Source: Nitrospirota bacterium (GTDB lineage: Bacteria; Nitrospirota; Nitrospiria; Nitrospirales; Nitrospiraceae). Taken from it: a stretch of 8,893 nt of DNA. The position numbers were made by a program, and so were the translations under genes. Shown here in pieces: positions 1 to 6,738 of this stretch. Position 1 is the first letter of the stretch. Every line of letters starts with the position of its first letter. A model generated the notes under the pieces. The model did not search any database. It was not told the origin of the DNA and saw only the letters and a list, made by a program, of their open reading frames with translations. Location: the NCBI GenBank assembly GCA_020028595.1, contig JAIBHQ010000078.1, positions 1 through 8,893 of the forward strand, given 5' to 3'.

Positions 1-875
1 GCCGGACGGCCAGAGCGCCGCAGACACGCTCGTCCAACAGGGTGTGGCCGACGAGGTGTCGCAGCTGTCCCCGGAGTTGCTGAAGGACGGCAGCTGGCGT
101 ACCAAGCGCTTCCGCAAGTACACCATCAGTCTGCGGGCACCCCGCATCGCGGCCGGCAAACGCCATCCGTACCGGGAATTCCTCGATCGCGTAAAAACCA
201 AGCTGGTCAGCATGGGATTCCAGGAAATGCGCGGGTCGCTGATCGAAACCGAATTCTGGAATATGGATGCCCTGTATATGCCGCAATTCCATCCGGCGCG
301 GGACATCCATGACGTCTATTTCGTCAAGGAGCCGACGCACGCGTCGGCGATTGCCGAACCGTTCTTCTCGCGTGTCGCGGCGGCGCATCGCGACGGCGGC
401 GACACCGGTTCCACCGGGTGGGGCTACGACTTCAACGAAGAGCGCGCGCGGCGCCTGGTCCTGAGAAGCCAGGGCACCGCCGTGTCGGCCCGCACGCTGG
501 CGGCGGGACCGAACGTTCCAGGCAAGTATTTCTCCATCGCGCGCTGCTTCCGCTACGACCAGGTGGATGCCACGCACGCGACGGATTTCTTCCAGGTTGA
601 AGGCATCGTGCTGGGCCAGGACATCAATTTCAGGACCCTGCTGGGGCTGCTTGAACTCTTCGCGCGCGAAGTCGCCCAGGCGAAGGAAATCAAATTCCTG
701 CCCGCCTACTTTCCCTTCACCGAACCGTCCGCTGCCGCTCGGCGTGGACGTTCCAGTCATCGCCTGGGGGCTGGGATTGGACCGCATGGCCATGGTCGCG
801 CTGGGCATCCACGACATCCGCGATCTGTTTTCCAGCGACTTGGACATGGTCCGCACAACCAGGGGAAAGTTCTGA
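1..875 (+). pseudogene. pheS: Phenylalanyl-tRNA synthetase alpha subunit, archaeal type; 5' partial and internally disrupted
   Basis: Class II catalytic subunit of PheRS, which charges tRNA-Phe. The frame is open from base 2, so the N-terminal tRNA-binding part lies outside the window. Visible landmarks are LLKDGSWR and GKRHPYREFLD, typical of archaeal/eukaryotic alpha subunits, then motif 2 ([20 protein letters not shown], about 526-588) and YFPFTEPS ending near 730. Family members continue with roughly 25-30 residues including a GGAGIFRPEV-like segment. Here the sequence jumps to [20 protein letters not shown] (motif 3) in another frame, ending at TGA 873-875. The frame change fits loss of 3n+2 bases, about 80. 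Read straight through, the upstream frame runs to 958 as unrelated sequence. Either this is a real pseudogene backed by another PheRS, or an assembly deletion. The identity is very secure; the cause of the break is not. Confidence 0.88.
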
Positions 876-878
876 GGA

Positions 879-983
879 GCTGTCAGCAATCAGCTTTCAG
901 CTCTCAGCGCGGAGCGAAGAGAACTGATGAACGAAAGAGCGTGTTCTGTTTTTGCTGAACGCTGACGGCTGATCGCTGAAAGC
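879..983. repeat. Intergenic inverted repeat A built of TCAGC heptamers
   Basis: The spacer between pheS and pheT holds two facing 30-nt arms. The left arm (879-908) is a run of units ending in TCAGC spaced every 7 nt (GCTGTCAGC, AATCAGC, TTTCAGC, TCTCAGC). The right arm (954-983) is the complementary series (GCTGAAC, GCTGACG, GCTGATC, GCTGAAA, GC). The arms are complementary at 24 of 30 positions, and the mismatches fall mainly in the two variable bases of each unit. The loop is 45 nt (909-953). The right arm ends 8 nt before the pheT ATG. It could be an RNA hairpin, a processing site or a mobile-type intergenic repeat. Confidence 0.75.
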
Positions 984-991
984 CAGTCTCT

Positions 992-2689
992 ATGCCAACT
1001 ATTTCCATCAATCTGAAAGACTTTTCGCAACTCCTCGGACAGGGGACGATCACCGCCGAGCGGGTTGAAGCCTGGCTGCCGCTGGTGAAGGGCGAGTTGA
1101 AAGACCACGACCATGCCACCGGCGAACTGCGGATCGAGTTACAAGATAGCAACCGCCCGGACCTCTGGTCATGCGAAGGCATCGCGCGCCAGATCCGGAT
1201 CGCGCTGGCCGGCAAGGCCCCGGCCTATCCCTTCTTCAAGGCGAAGCGTCCGACAAAGCGCGTGATGGTCTCGCCCGGCCTGGAGCCGATCCGTCCGTAC
1301 GTCGCCGCCTGCACCGCCGTCGGCTACCGCGTTACCGGCGAGGGCCTCACCCAGTTGATCCAGATGCAGGAGAAGCTGGCCGACATCTTCGGGCGCAAGC
1401 GCCGCACCGTATCGATCGGACTCTACCGGCTTCCCGGCATCGTGTTCCCGGTGACCTACACGCTCGTGAAGCCGGATGAAGCCCGGTTCACGCCGCTGGG
1501 ATTCGACGAGCCGATGTCGCTGGGCGAGATCCTCTCCGTTCACCCGAAGGGCGTGGAGTACGGGCCGATTCTGGCCGGTCACGACCGCGTCCCGCTGTTG
1601 CGTGACGCGGAAGGCCAGGTACTGTCGCTGCCGCCGGTGATCAACAGCCGTGAGATCGGCGAAGTCCGGGCCGGCGATGCCGAGTTGTTTGTGGAGGTGA
1701 CCGGGACCGATCTGTTGATGGTCATCCTCACGCTCAACATCCTGGCCGCCAACCTCGCGGATCGCGGGGCTGCCATCGAACCGGTTGAAGTCGTCTATCC
1801 CTCGGCCACGACGCTGGGGAAGACCGTGCGCACGCCGCTGGACTTTGCGAAGGCCCGGCCGATTCCCGTGAAAACCATCGAGGCTGCGCTGGGACAATCG
1901 TTCGGCGCCACGCCCATCGCCCGTGCCTTGACGGCCTACGGATACCGCGTCAAGCCGTCCCGCGAAACGGTCATCGTCAAGCTGCCGCCGTACCGGAACG
2001 ATCTGATGCATGCCGTGGACGTGGTCGAGGATGTGGCGATCAGCCGGGGGTACGGCCAGTTTACGCCGATCATGCCGTCCCAATTTACGGTGGGCGGCCT
2101 GTCGCGGGTGGAACAGGTGTCGGACCGGATCAGAGATTTAATGATCGGGCTGGGCTTCCAGGAAATCATCTCCAATATCCTGACGTCCCGGCAGGATCTC
2201 TGTGACCGCATGCGTCTGGGCAACACCGCATGGAGCCGGCTCGTCGAGGTCGATAATGCCATGTCGCAGAGTTTCTCCTGTCTGCGGCAGTGGATCGTGC
2301 CGTCGCTCCTCCGCGTCGAATCGGCCTCGACGCGGGTGTTCTATCCGCACCGGGTGTTCGAAGTCGGTGAAATCGCCGTGCCCGATCCGGCCGACGCGCA
2401 GGGAGCGCGGACGGTGACGGCTCTGGGCGGACTCATCGCCCATGCCGGCGCGAATTTCTCCGAGATTCACTCCTGCCTGGACCTGCTGTTGTTCTATCTG
2501 GATTATCCGTACCAGCTGGAACCGGTGGCGCACCCGTCGTTTCTGGAGGGCCGGGCCGGACGGGTTCTTTCAAACGGCCGTGCGGTCGGACTGATCGGAG
2601 AACTGCACCCGGAAGTGTTGGAGCACTGGCAAATCGGAATGCCGAGCGTAATTTTCGAGCTGGAAGTGGACCCGCTGTCGGAAAAATAG
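992..2689 (+). CDS. pheT: Phenylalanyl-tRNA synthetase beta subunit, archaeal type
   Basis: Beta subunit of PheRS, which binds tRNA and carries the Phe/Tyr editing module. At 565 aa it matches archaeal/eukaryotic beta subunits rather than bacterial ones (about 800 aa): it begins directly with MPTISINLKDF and lacks the N-terminal EMAP-like tRNA-binding domain and the C-terminal FDX-ACB domain. A B3/B4-like editing region spans about 165-265 (HPKGVEYG near 184, then LPPVINSREIGEV and FVEVTGTD). A B5-like region lies at about 270-350 (LPPYRNDLMHAVDVVEDVAI near its end). A catalytic-like fold follows to the C-terminus (YPHRVFEVGEI). The frame is intact. The ATG at 992 is chosen by family N-terminus; no clear Shine-Dalgarno precedes it, only repeat A. 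It lies 116 bp after pheS and converges on rplT. Confidence 0.93.
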   Translation: MPTISINLKDFSQLLGQGTITAERVEAWLPLVKGELKDHDHATGELRIELQDSNRPDLWSCEGIARQIRIALAGKAPAYPFFKAKRPTKRVMVSPGLEPIRPYVAACTAVGYRVTGEGLTQLIQMQEKLADIFGRKRRTVSIGLYRLPGIVFPVTYTLVKPDEARFTPLGFDEPMSLGEILSVHPKGVEYGPILAGHDRVPLLRDAEGQVLSLPPVINSREIGEVRAGDAELFVEVTGTDLLMVILTLNILAANLADRGAAIEPVEVVYPSATTLGKTVRTPLDFAKARPIPVKTIEAALGQSFGATPIARALTAYGYRVKPSRETVIVKLPPYRNDLMHAVDVVEDVAISRGYGQFTPIMPSQFTVGGLSRVEQVSDRIRDLMIGLGFQEIISNILTSRQDLCDRMRLGNTAWSRLVEVDNAMSQSFSCLRQWIVPSLLRVESASTRVFYPHRVFEVGEIAVPDPADAQGARTVTALGGLIAHAGANFSEIHSCLDLLLFYLDYPYQLEPVAHPSFLEGRAGRVLSNGRAVGLIGELHPEVLEHWQIGMPSVIFELEVDPLSEK

Positions 2690-2758
2690 TGCTGAGTGCT
2701 GAGTTCTAAGTCCTGAGTGTTGAGAAAACCGCCTCAGCACTCAGGACTCAGCACTTTT
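2689..2758. terminator. Bidirectional terminator made of heptamer repeats (repeat B)
   Basis: The left side (2689-2723) is five head-to-tail heptamers: GTGCTGA, GTGCTGA, GTTCTAA, GTCCTGA, GTGTTGA. The right side (2733-2754) is C followed by TCAGCAC, TCAGGAC, TCAGCAC. Positions 2703-2724 pair with 2733-2754 at 19 of 22 positions around an 8-nt AAAACCGC loop. TTTT follows on the plus strand (2755-2758), and GAAAAAT just before the left side (2681-2687) gives a T-run on the minus strand. Lying between the convergent pheT and rplT ends, it is well placed to stop both transcripts. The extra left heptamers allow more than one pairing register. Confidence 0.75.
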
Positions 2759-2767
2759 AACTACCCG

Positions 2768-3127
2768 CTAGGCTGTTGCGCCCTGCTTGGCCATCGCAGC
2801 CAGCTTCTCGAACCCATTCGGATCGTGAATCGCCATCTCGGAAAGCACTTTCCGATCCAGCGTCACATGGGCTTTCTTGAGCGCATTGATGAACCGGCTA
2901 TACGTCAAGCCGTGTGCCCGTACAGCTGCGTTGATCCGCGCCACCCAGAGGCTGCGGAAATCCCGCTTGCGGTGCTTCCGACCGGTATAGGCATAGGCCT
3001 GGCCTTTGTCCACCGACTCGGTCGCGGTCCGAAACAACTTGCTCTTGGCGCCAAACTGGCCTTTCGCCAGTTTAAGCCGTTTCTTCCGTCGACGCCTGGT
3101 TTTATAACCGCCTTTTACGCGTGGCAT
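2768..3127 (-). CDS. rplT: 50S ribosomal protein L20
   Basis: L20 is a primary 23S rRNA-binding protein needed early in large-subunit assembly. The 119-aa product has the family length and signature: [23 protein letters not shown], a basic N-terminal extension, then [30 protein letters not shown] and [12 protein letters not shown] strong Shine-Dalgarno (GAAGGAG) sits 5 nt before the ATG. It is the last gene of the thrS-infC-rpmI-rplT operon and is separated from rpmI by a 110-bp spacer holding repeat C. L20 represses this operon in some bacteria, but no L20-binding pseudoknot was identified here. Confidence 0.98.
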   Translation of the reverse strand: MPRVKGGYKTRRRRKKRLKLAKGQFGAKSKLFRTATESVDKGQAYAYTGRKHRKRDFRSLWVARINAAVRAHGLTYSRFINALKKAHVTLDRKVLSEMAIHDPNGFEKLAAMAKQGATA

Positions 3128-3155
3128 ATCTTCTCCTTCGTTTCACTCAGTCGCT

Positions 3156-3234
3156 GGCAATAGGTATGAAGGTTTAGGCTATAGGAAAAGCCTCTTCATT
3201 CCAACCTATGACCCAGCGCCCATCGCCTATTGCC
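3156..3234. repeat. Intergenic inverted repeat C with 7-nt period (TAGG core)
   Basis: In the rpmI-rplT spacer, 3156-3185 and 3205-3234 are two facing 30-nt arms. The outer 9 bases (GGCAATAGG / CCTATTGCC) and inner 5 (ATAGG / CCTAT) pair perfectly; overall 18 of 30 positions are complementary. Each arm divides into 7-nt steps ending in TAGG or a variant: CAATAGG, TATGAAG, GTTTAGG, CTATAGG on the left, and CAATAGG, CGATGGG, CGCTGGG, TCATAGG on the right arm read as its reverse complement. In the operon mRNA this lies just after the rpmI stop and upstream of the rplT Shine-Dalgarno. The weak centre makes a stable hairpin less certain than for A and B. Confidence 0.6.
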
Positions 3235-3237
3235 TAT

Positions 3238-3438
3238 TTACGAACTGTACGGCATGAGCCGCTTGATCGGCAGGGTCATCGTCGAATCGACAAGGACGTT
3301 GCCCGACAACCGCCGCTTCCGGTTGCTGGTTTTGCCGTTCAACAGATGCCGCCGGCCGGCCTTGTGCCGCACGATCTTTCCACTGCCCGTGCGCTGAAAC
3401 CGCTTCTTCACTCCGCTGTGAGACTTTATTTTTGGCAT
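3238..3438 (-). CDS. rpmI: 50S ribosomal protein L35
   Basis: A small basic protein of the large ribosomal subunit. The 66-aa product has the usual length and the L35 pattern: [42 protein letters not shown] and a C-terminal [14 protein letters not shown] lies 8 nt before the ATG. It follows infC by 28 bp and precedes rplT, the standard order, so it is translated from the thrS-infC-rpmI-rplT message. Nothing in the protein is unusual. Confidence 0.97.
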   Translation of the reverse strand: MPKIKSHSGVKKRFQRTGSGKIVRHKAGRRHLLNGKTSNRKRRLSGNVLVDSTMTLPIKRLMPYSS

Positions 3439-3466
3439 TGCCTTCGTCCTTTCTTGCCTGCTTCAA

Positions 3467-3970
3467 CTATTTGGGAGCCACCACCATGATCAGGCTCCGG
3501 CCTTCCATGCGGGGCGCATACTCGATGGTTCCCACCGGTGTCAGCTCCGCAATCACGTTGCTCATGACCGATCGTCCCATCTCCTGATTCGCCATCTCAC
3601 GCCCCCGGAAGGTCAGGACGACCTTCGTCTTGTTGCCATCGGCCAGAAATCCCTTGATCTGCCGAATTTTGATCTCCAGGTCGTGCTTGTCCGTCCTCGG
3701 CCGTAGTTTGATTTCCTTGACCTGCGTGGATTTTTGGTGCCGGCGGCTTTGATGATCCTTCTTCTGCAACTCGAACTTGTATTTGCCGTAATCCATGATC
3801 CGGCAAACGGGCGGTTGCGAGGTCGGCGCCACTTCCACCAGGTCGTAGCCGGATTCCTGAGCCTTTCGGAGGGCATCCGGTGTCGGCATGACGCCCAACT
3901 GCTCGCCCTCCGCTCCGATGACGCGGATCTGCGGAATCCGGATTTCCCGGTTCACTCTCAATTTAACGAT
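3467..3970 (-). CDS. infC: Translation initiation factor IF-3, probable ATC start
   Basis: IF-3 binds the 30S subunit, prevents premature joining of 50S and checks the start codon and initiator tRNA. The protein has both domains: N-terminal VNREIRIPQIRVIGAEGEQLGV and PPVCRIMDYGKYKFE, a basic linker (QKKDHQSRRHQKSTQ), then C-terminal VKEIKLRPRTDKHDLEIKIR, FRGREMANQEMG and EGRSLIMVVAPK. The first conventional in-frame start would be TTG at 3961 or GTG at 3955, but no Shine-Dalgarno is correctly spaced for either. GAGGTG (3975-3980) is correctly placed, GAGG being 6 nt away, for an in-frame ATC at 3970-3968, giving 167 aa. Rare AUU-type starts on infC are known to permit IF-3 autoregulation in E. 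coli. The ATC choice is inference; the gene identity is not in doubt. Confidence 0.95.
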   Translation of the reverse strand: MVKLRVNREIRIPQIRVIGAEGEQLGVMPTPDALRKAQESGYDLVEVAPTSQPPVCRIMDYGKYKFELQKKDHQSRRHQKSTQVKEIKLRPRTDKHDLEIKIRQIKGFLADGNKTKVVLTFRGREMANQEMGRSVMSNVIAELTPVGTIEYAPRMEGRSLIMVVAPK

Positions 3971-3974
3971 ACGA

Positions 3975-3982
3975 CACCTCTT
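3975..3982 (-). promoter_or_regulatory. Ribosome binding site pointing to an ATC start of infC
   Basis: On the minus strand AAGAGGTG contains six bases (GAGGTG) matching the 16S rRNA 3' end. TCGT and then ATC follow directly. The distance suits ATC, while TTG and GTG lie about 15 and 21 nt beyond GAGG. This site decides the start assigned to infC. Confidence 0.6.
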
Positions 3983-3997
3983 GGTAACAGGTTAATG

Positions 3998-4021
3998 AAC
4001 CCGGATGCTGGAACCCGGGTT
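3998..4021 (-). promoter_or_regulatory. Hairpin at the thrS-infC junction
   Basis: AACCCGG (3998-4004) and CCGGGTT (4015-4021) form a perfect 7-bp stem around a 10-nt loop, overlapping the thrS stop codon (4020-4022). The minus strand has no T-run after it, so it is not an ordinary terminator. It lies 15 nt upstream of the infC Shine-Dalgarno and could protect or process the message between the two cistrons. Function is unknown. Confidence 0.4.
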
Positions 4022-5945
4022 ACGCCAACACCGCTTGCACGGTGTCCTTCCTCAGCAACTCCATCATGGCCGGCACCGGCATACTACCCAAGTCCGCCTT
4101 GCTCCGTCCACGCACCGATACGGTGCCGCCCTGCATTTCACGATCCCCCACCACCAGCATGAACGGGATCTTGGCCTTCTCAGCCTCTCTGATTTTGAAC
4201 CCAATTTTTTCATTCCGCAAGTCGGCCTCGGCGCGAAAGCCGGCCGTGCGCAACTGCGCCGCCACCGTTTCGGCGTACGCCTGCTGTTTGTCGGTAATGG
4301 ACAGCACGATCGCCTGCACCGGCGCCAGCCACGTGGGGAAGGCCCCTGCATAGTGCTCGATGAGAATCCCGAAAAATCGTTCGATGGAGCCCATCAGCGC
4401 CCGGTGAATCATGATCGGCCGGTGGGCCTTGCCGTCCTCGCCGGTGTAGGCCAGATCGAACCGTTCCGGATTGTTGAAGTCCACCTGGACGGTCGAACAC
4501 TGCCACGACCGCCCGAGCACGTCCTTGATCTTGATATCAATTTTGGGCCCGTAGAAGACGCCTTCCCCGGGATCGATCTGATAGGCGACGCCGCGGCTCT
4601 TGAGCGCCGCTTCCAGCGCGCTGGTGGCCTGCGTCCAGTTCTCGGCTGAGCCAACGGCTTTCTCCGGCTTCGTCGACAAGTAGACCTCGAACTCCGAGAA
4701 TCCGAACGTCCGAAGGATAAAGAACGTAAAGTCCAGGACACGGCTCACTTCGGGTTCGATCTGATCCGGCCGGCAGAACAGATGCGCATCGTCCTGGGTG
4801 AACCCGCGCACGCGCAGGAGCCCGTGCAGCACACCCGTGCGTTCGTAGCGGTACACCGTGCCGAGCTCGCCATACCGGATGGGCAGATCGCGATAACTGC
4901 GCAGGTGGGACTTATAGATCATGATGTGGAAGGGACAGTTCATCGGCTTGAGCTGATACTCGTTGTTTTCCACTTTCATGGTCGCAAACATGTTGTCGCG
5001 GTAGTAGTCCACGTGCCCGCTGGTCTTCCACAGATCGAGGCGCGCCACGTGCGGCGAGTAGACCAGCTCGTACCCGCCCTTGAGATGCTGTTCGCGCCAG
5101 AAATTCTCGATCAACAGCCGCACCAGCGAGCCCTTGGGATGCCAGAGGACCAATCCGGGTCCGATCTCGTCCTGGATGCTGATGAGATCCAGTTCCTTGC
5201 CCAGTTTGCGGTGATCGCGGCGCTTGATCTCTTCCAGCTTGTCCAGGTGCGCCTTGAGGGCGTCCTTGGTCGGAAACGACGTGCCGTAGATGCGTTGCAG
5301 CATCGGGTTGCGTTCGTCGCCGCGCCAATAGGCCCCGGCGCTCGAGAGCAGTTTGAACGCCCCGACGTAGCCCGTGCTTGGAAGATGCGGCCCTTCGCAG
5401 ATGTCGATAAATTCCCCCTGGCGGTAGAGCGAAATCACCGGATCCTGAATCATCGTCTCGATGATCTCCGCCTTGTAGACCTCGCCCCGTTCCTTGCTGA
5501 GCCGGACCGCTTCGGCGCGCGGCATTTCCATCCGCGCGATCGGCAGGTCGCGCTTGATGATCTCGAGCGCGCGCGCCTCGATCTTCTCCAGATCGTCCGG
5601 CGTAAACGGACGATCGAACGCAAAGTCGTAGTAAAACCCCTCGTCGATCGCCGGGCCGATCGTCAGCTGTGCCGATGGAAACAGCTCTTTCACGGCCTGG
5701 GCCATGATATGGGTGCTGGTGTGCCGGTACACATCTTTTCCGTCAGGAGAATCGAACGTGACCGGTTCCAGCGAGGCATCGGACGTCAATACGGCGGACA
5801 AATCCCTCGCCACACCGTTGACCTTGACGGCCAGGACGTCTTTTTTGAGCGACTTGCCGCCCAGCGCCTCGGCCGCCGTGCTGCCGGCCTGGACGGGCCT
5901 GCGGGTTCCGTCCGGGAGGGTAATCTGAATGTTGTGTGCCCCCAT
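4020..5945 (-). CDS. thrS: Threonyl-tRNA synthetase
   Basis: Class II synthetase that joins threonine to tRNA-Thr and edits mischarged Ser. The 641-aa protein has the full bacterial layout: TGS domain (about 5-65), editing domain with HTSTH (H75, H79) and CEGPH (C183, H187), catalytic core with the three zinc ligands C337 (MNCPFH), H388 (DDAHLF) and H514 (MIHRALMGS), motif 2 around YRYERTG, motif 3 around [13 protein letters not shown], then the anticodon-binding domain (about 540-641). All key residues are present. The ATG at 5945 is preferred because it directly precedes the TGS domain; a TTG eight codons upstream (5969) is possible, as AGGA is only 2 nt from the ATG. It is first in the operon with infC, rpmI and rplT. 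The leader is unusual: a strong terminator ends 22 nt upstream and a truncated tRNA-Val lies beyond that. Confidence 0.97.
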   Translation of the reverse strand: MGAHNIQITLPDGTRRPVQAGSTAAEALGGKSLKKDVLAVKVNGVARDLSAVLTSDASLEPVTFDSPDGKDVYRHTSTHIMAQAVKELFPSAQLTIGPAIDEGFYYDFAFDRPFTPDDLEKIEARALEIIKRDLPIARMEMPRAEAVRLSKERGEVYKAEIIETMIQDPVISLYRQGEFIDICEGPHLPSTGYVGAFKLLSSAGAYWRGDERNPMLQRIYGTSFPTKDALKAHLDKLEEIKRRDHRKLGKELDLISIQDEIGPGLVLWHPKGSLVRLLIENFWREQHLKGGYELVYSPHVARLDLWKTSGHVDYYRDNMFATMKVENNEYQLKPMNCPFHIMIYKSHLRSYRDLPIRYGELGTVYRYERTGVLHGLLRVRGFTQDDAHLFCRPDQIEPEVSRVLDFTFFILRTFGFSEFEVYLSTKPEKAVGSAENWTQATSALEAALKSRGVAYQIDPGEGVFYGPKIDIKIKDVLGRSWQCSTVQVDFNNPERFDLAYTGEDGKAHRPIMIHRALMGSIERFFGILIEHYAGAFPTWLAPVQAIVLSITDKQQAYAETVAAQLRTAGFRAEADLRNEKIGFKIREAEKAKIPFMLVVGDREMQGGTVSVRGRSKADLGSMPVPAMMELLRKDTVQAVLA

Positions 5946-5967
5946 TATCCTTCCAAAAAGTCCTTCC

Positions 5968-6001
5968 AAAAAAAAGAAAAGGCATCGGCGGTCGATGCCT
6001 T
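5968..6001 (-). terminator. Perfect intrinsic terminator between tRNA-Val remnant and thrS
   Basis: On the minus strand AAGGCATCG (6001-5993), loop ACCGC and CGATGCCTT (5987-5979) form a perfect 9-bp stem, followed by TTTTCTTTTTTTT. It begins 6 nt after the encoded CCA of the tRNA remnant, so it probably ended the tRNA transcript. Only 22 nt separate the last T from the thrS ATG, so it may also act as an attenuator of thrS. Confidence 0.9.
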
Positions 6002-6007
6002 GCGGGA

Positions 6008-6061
6008 TGGTAGGCGCGGACGGTCTTGAACCGTCGACCTCTACCGTGTCAAGGTAGCGCT
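6008..6061 (-). tRNA. tRNA-Val(GAC), 5'-truncated remnant with encoded CCA
   Basis: The minus strand shows a D-stem 3' strand remnant (AGC), the anticodon arm CTACC-TTGACAC-GGTAG with anticodon GAC (valine, 6050-6048), a short variable loop, the T arm GACGG-TTCAAGA-CCGTC, the acceptor 3' strand CGCGCCT, discriminator A and CCA ending at 6008. The expected 5' acceptor strand (AGGCGCG) and first D-arm strand, about 22 nt, are absent: upstream bases read TTTCCGCGATCT. As written it cannot fold into a mature tRNA. It may be a decayed gene, a duplicated tRNA 3' end left by integration, an assembly deletion, or a tRNA-like leader of thrS. The Val identity of the remaining part is firm. Confidence 0.8.
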
Positions 6062-6118
6062 AGATCGCGGAAATAATGAAGAGTTTTCGAATGCGGATGG
6101 ATGTGTGGCATGCGATTG

Positions 6119-6706
6119 TCAGGTCGCACTCGCCGTGGCGGCCCGGTGCCGTTTCACCGGAATCCTGAATTCCGTGATTTTTTTGCGCAGGGTATTCCGG
6201 TTCATGCCCAATAGATGAGCGGCCTGGATTTGATTGCCGTTGGTTTCCTTCAGCGCGTGCGCGATGAGCGGACGCTCGACCGCCGAGATCAGCATCGGAT
6301 GGAGATTACGCGCGGCCCCGTTGCGCATCCCCTTGACGAATTCACCCAGTTTGGACTCGATGATTTCCTCCAGCACAACATCCTGCCGCGCGCGCGTCAG
6401 GAGACGGCCGGACCCGTTCGTCATGGTATGAAGAATGTCCGCCGAGCGCGCCAGCACGCTGCGTGCCCCCATCACGATCATGGCGCGCGACGGCTCAACC
6501 AGCCGCGCCACCTCCGTCAATTCATGCGGCGCCCCACGCCGGGCCTCGATCAACACGGCGTCGAACCCCTGCTTGATCGCGGCACGCGGAATGGCGGCGA
6601 CATCCCGGGCCACGGTCAGCGTGAGGTTCTTGAGCGTCCGTTGAATCTTTTCGTGAAGTTCGTGGTCACTGCTCAGCAGGAGCACGCTGAAGGTTGAAGA
6701 CCGCAT
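6119..6706 (-). CDS. Fis-family regulator with degenerate receiver-like N-terminus
   Basis: A 195-aa putative DNA-binding regulator. Residues about 5-105 resemble a response-regulator receiver fold (SVLLLSSDHELHEKI for strand 1/helix 1, FDAVLIEARRGAP for strand 3), but the usual phosphoacceptor Asp appears to be Glu54 and the conserved Lys near strand 5 is not seen, so ordinary phosphorylation is unlikely. Residues about 109-183 follow the whole Fis protein pattern, ending with the helix-turn-helix GNQIQAAHLLGMNRNTLRKKI (159-177), as in Fis and NtrC C-termini. There is no AAA+ domain, so it is not a sigma-54 activator. A TTGACA/GATACT promoter lies just upstream. No Shine-Dalgarno is evident before the ATG at 6706. 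It points towards thrS, 58 bp before the tRNA remnant. Its targets cannot be told from sequence. Confidence 0.85.
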   Translation of the reverse strand: MRSSTFSVLLLSSDHELHEKIQRTLKNLTLTVARDVAAIPRAAIKQGFDAVLIEARRGAPHELTEVARLVEPSRAMIVMGARSVLARSADILHTMTNGSGRLLTRARQDVVLEEIIESKLGEFVKGMRNGAARNLHPMLISAVERPLIAHALKETNGNQIQAAHLLGMNRNTLRKKITEFRIPVKRHRAATASAT

Positions 6707-6738
6707 GCGTGTGTGTGTATTCCCAAAAGAAGGTGCGG

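Noticed and set aside
1169..2083. 304-codon minus-strand open frame inside pheT
   Set aside because: It is a shadow of pheT with low-complexity R/D/G/Q-rich content and no recognisable domain.
2689..2758. CRISPR-like array from the repeated heptamers
   Set aside because: Units are 7 nt with no spacers and reverse orientation in the second arm; no cas genes are present.
3128..3237. L20 autoregulatory pseudoknot in the rpmI-rplT spacer
   Set aside because: The known L20 leader sites lie upstream of rpmI or infC, and no 23S-like L20-binding helix could be recognised here; repeat C explains the visible structure.
4782..6029. 415-codon open frame on the plus strand, opposite thrS
   Set aside because: It is entirely antisense to the well-supported thrS, and its product has no family pattern. 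Long antisense frames are expected in GC-rich coding DNA.
6047..6052. TTGACA on the minus strand as a -35 box for thrS
   Set aside because: It is the anticodon loop of tRNA-Val; the hexamer 17 nt downstream (TCAAGA) is a poor -10, and the terminator would still follow.
5946..6061. T-box riboswitch upstream of thrS
   Set aside because: No T-box consensus or specifier-loop/antiterminator alternative to the terminator stem was found; the structured RNA is a tRNA 3' part itself.
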